NCBI GenBank assembly: GCA_013396915.1
Contig: VWZL01000463.1
Location: 124,001-188,000, forward strand
Origin: Stercorarius parasiticus
Taxonomy: Eukaryota > Chordata > Aves > Charadriiformes > Stercorariidae
Direction of reading: 5' to 3'
Length of the DNA stretch: 64,000 nt
Shown: positions 63,172 through 64,000 of the stretch, piece by piece
Position numbering within the stretch: the stretch's first letter is position 1
How the letters are laid out: each line of letters opens with the position of its first letter
Notes under the pieces: model-generated
Databases searched by the model: none
Told to the model about the DNA's origin: nothing
The model's input: only the letters and a program-made list of their open reading frames with translations
Made by a program: the position numbers and the translations under genes

Positions 63172-64000
63172 GTGAGGTGCTGAGAGTGAAGCTGAGGTGT
63201 TTTCTCTAAGCACTGGCTTAGTTCTTGGTTGTCTTTATTTCTCAATACTACAGCTAGTAATTAAAAGTTTTTGCTAATTGGCAGTAAATTAAGTGAAATT
63301 CCCTGGCATGGGACAGTTTTTGCCTGTGACGCTAGACAGAGATCCAAAGATGAAAAAAAGAAAGGGGTGCCAGATATCCCTGTGAGATTTCACTCTTTGC
63401 AGGGGTAAAGATAAAGTTTTCAAAAGCTCCTAAACAAGTCTCATGGGGATGTGCCGGTTCTTTGGGGCACTCAGTTCTTTAAAATTTTATTTGTCTATGC
63501 TATCAAGAACCTAAATACTCATAAATAGCAAAATGTTTGTGTCTTAGGAGAAGTCCTGACTGTGTTTTGTTGAGCCAGGCTGTAACCGAAAGAAATGGCG
63601 TTTTACTGATGCGGTATTTGGCCCTTTCTCCTTACAGCCCATGCAGACCAGCAGGGTAGTTAAAAGTGGCCATAACTCGTAGAAACAGGAGAAATGACAC
63701 TAAAGTAAATAGAACAAAGAATGTGCGTGTTTGGGCAAGAGCGGACTCTTACAGTATTGCTTTGCTATTTAAGAACAGTGGGGAGGAGAAAATTCAGGCT
63801 TCCTGTTACTATTCTTAATAACATACTGAGAAATAAAATGCAGCAAAGATGTTATCCAGCCAAGAGGTTATGCAGGTTACCAGAGGAAGTCCAGCAACTG
63901 GTTGGCCATGTGCTTGTCTTGAATCTTGAAAAGCAAAACCAGTGATTAATGCAAACACTTGTTTGAGCCTTTCTGATGTCCAAGGCAAAAGGATGCACCA
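63172..64000 (+). other. Probable first-intron start of the gene beginning at 63.1 kb
   Basis: The sequence after the donor at 63172 turns AT-rich at once, as expected of an intron. A possible acceptor (CCCTTTCTCCTTACAG) ends at 63637. A 74-codon plus-strand frame at 63721-63945 has no recognisable domain and lacks a good acceptor, so I do not call it an exon. The window ends inside this region. Confidence 0.4.

Larger units (their letters stand above)
62690..63180 (+). promoter_or_regulatory. CpG-rich promoter / 5' UTR region
   Basis: This is the only CpG-dense stretch in the 64 kb, with roughly thirty CpG dinucleotides between about 62750 and 63135, against scattered single CpGs elsewhere. 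It contains G-rich runs of the kind bound by SP1-like factors, no TATA box, a YY1-type ATGGCG element and closely spaced ATGs leading to a probable coding start. These are usual features of TATA-less housekeeping or developmental promoters in vertebrates. The exact transcription start is not visible; a start somewhere in 62.75-63.02 kb is inferred. A divergent minus-strand transcript is possible but not supported. Confidence 0.65.

Noticed and set aside
62674..63245. Minus-strand frames of 117 and 146 codons, proline/serine-rich
   Set aside because: Mirror image of the GC-rich promoter. The proline-rich reading is a by-product of G-rich plus-strand runs.
63721..63945. 74-codon frame after the first intron start
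   Set aside because: No acceptor directly before it, no recognisable domain, and it extends through ordinary AT-rich sequence.
1..64000. CRISPR arrays, tRNA/rRNA genes, known microRNAs, mitochondrial insertions, complete retroviruses
   Set aside because: Looked for repeat-spacer patterns, B-box words, common conserved microRNA seeds, mitochondrial rRNA words and typical avian LTR ends by eye. None was found.

Overview
This window looks like nuclear DNA from a bird, probably from Neoaves. The strongest evidence is seven 3' fragments of chicken-repeat-1 (CR1) LINE retrotransposons of types common in neoavian genomes, plus one much older CR1/L3-like fragment. No operons, ribosome binding sites, tRNA or rRNA genes or bacterial-style coding sequences are visible. 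Base composition is AT-leaning and CpG-poor, as in avian intergenic or intronic DNA. Almost all short open frames are unconvincing and were left out.

Layout. From 1 to about 62.6 kb I see no confident protein-coding exon. The sequence there is unique DNA interrupted by CR1 fragments at 0.76, 2.65, 4.54, 16.5, 27.3, 31.6, 38.4 (ancient) and 42.4 kb. All are on the minus strand except the one at 42.4 kb. Homopolymer and pyrimidine tracts are scattered throughout. A decayed, once-coding block may lie on the minus strand at 46.2-47.0 kb; its family could not be identified. Several AT-rich stretches with dense TAATTA-like homeodomain words (about 9.8-10.0, 13.4, 29.4-30.9 and 35.8-36.0 kb) look like candidate conserved regulatory elements. 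That is inference only.

From about 62.7 to 63.2 kb comes the only CpG-dense, GC-rich stretch. It has the shape of a TATA-less vertebrate promoter and 5' UTR: G-rich runs with a G-quadruplex motif, a YY1-type ATGGCG element, two very short upstream ORFs, and then an ATG opening a 22-codon acidic segment that ends at a good splice donor (63171/63172). This is the best-supported gene start in the window. The gene runs off the right edge and I could not name it.

Assembly. There are three single N characters. Two sit in poly-A runs. The third (60126) separates two 93-base near-identical copies and is almost certainly an unmerged contig overlap, not a real tandem duplication.

I found no convincing novel biological system. 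The items most worth a second look are the promoter and first exon, the decayed minus-strand block, the duplicated contig end, and the candidate regulatory elements.
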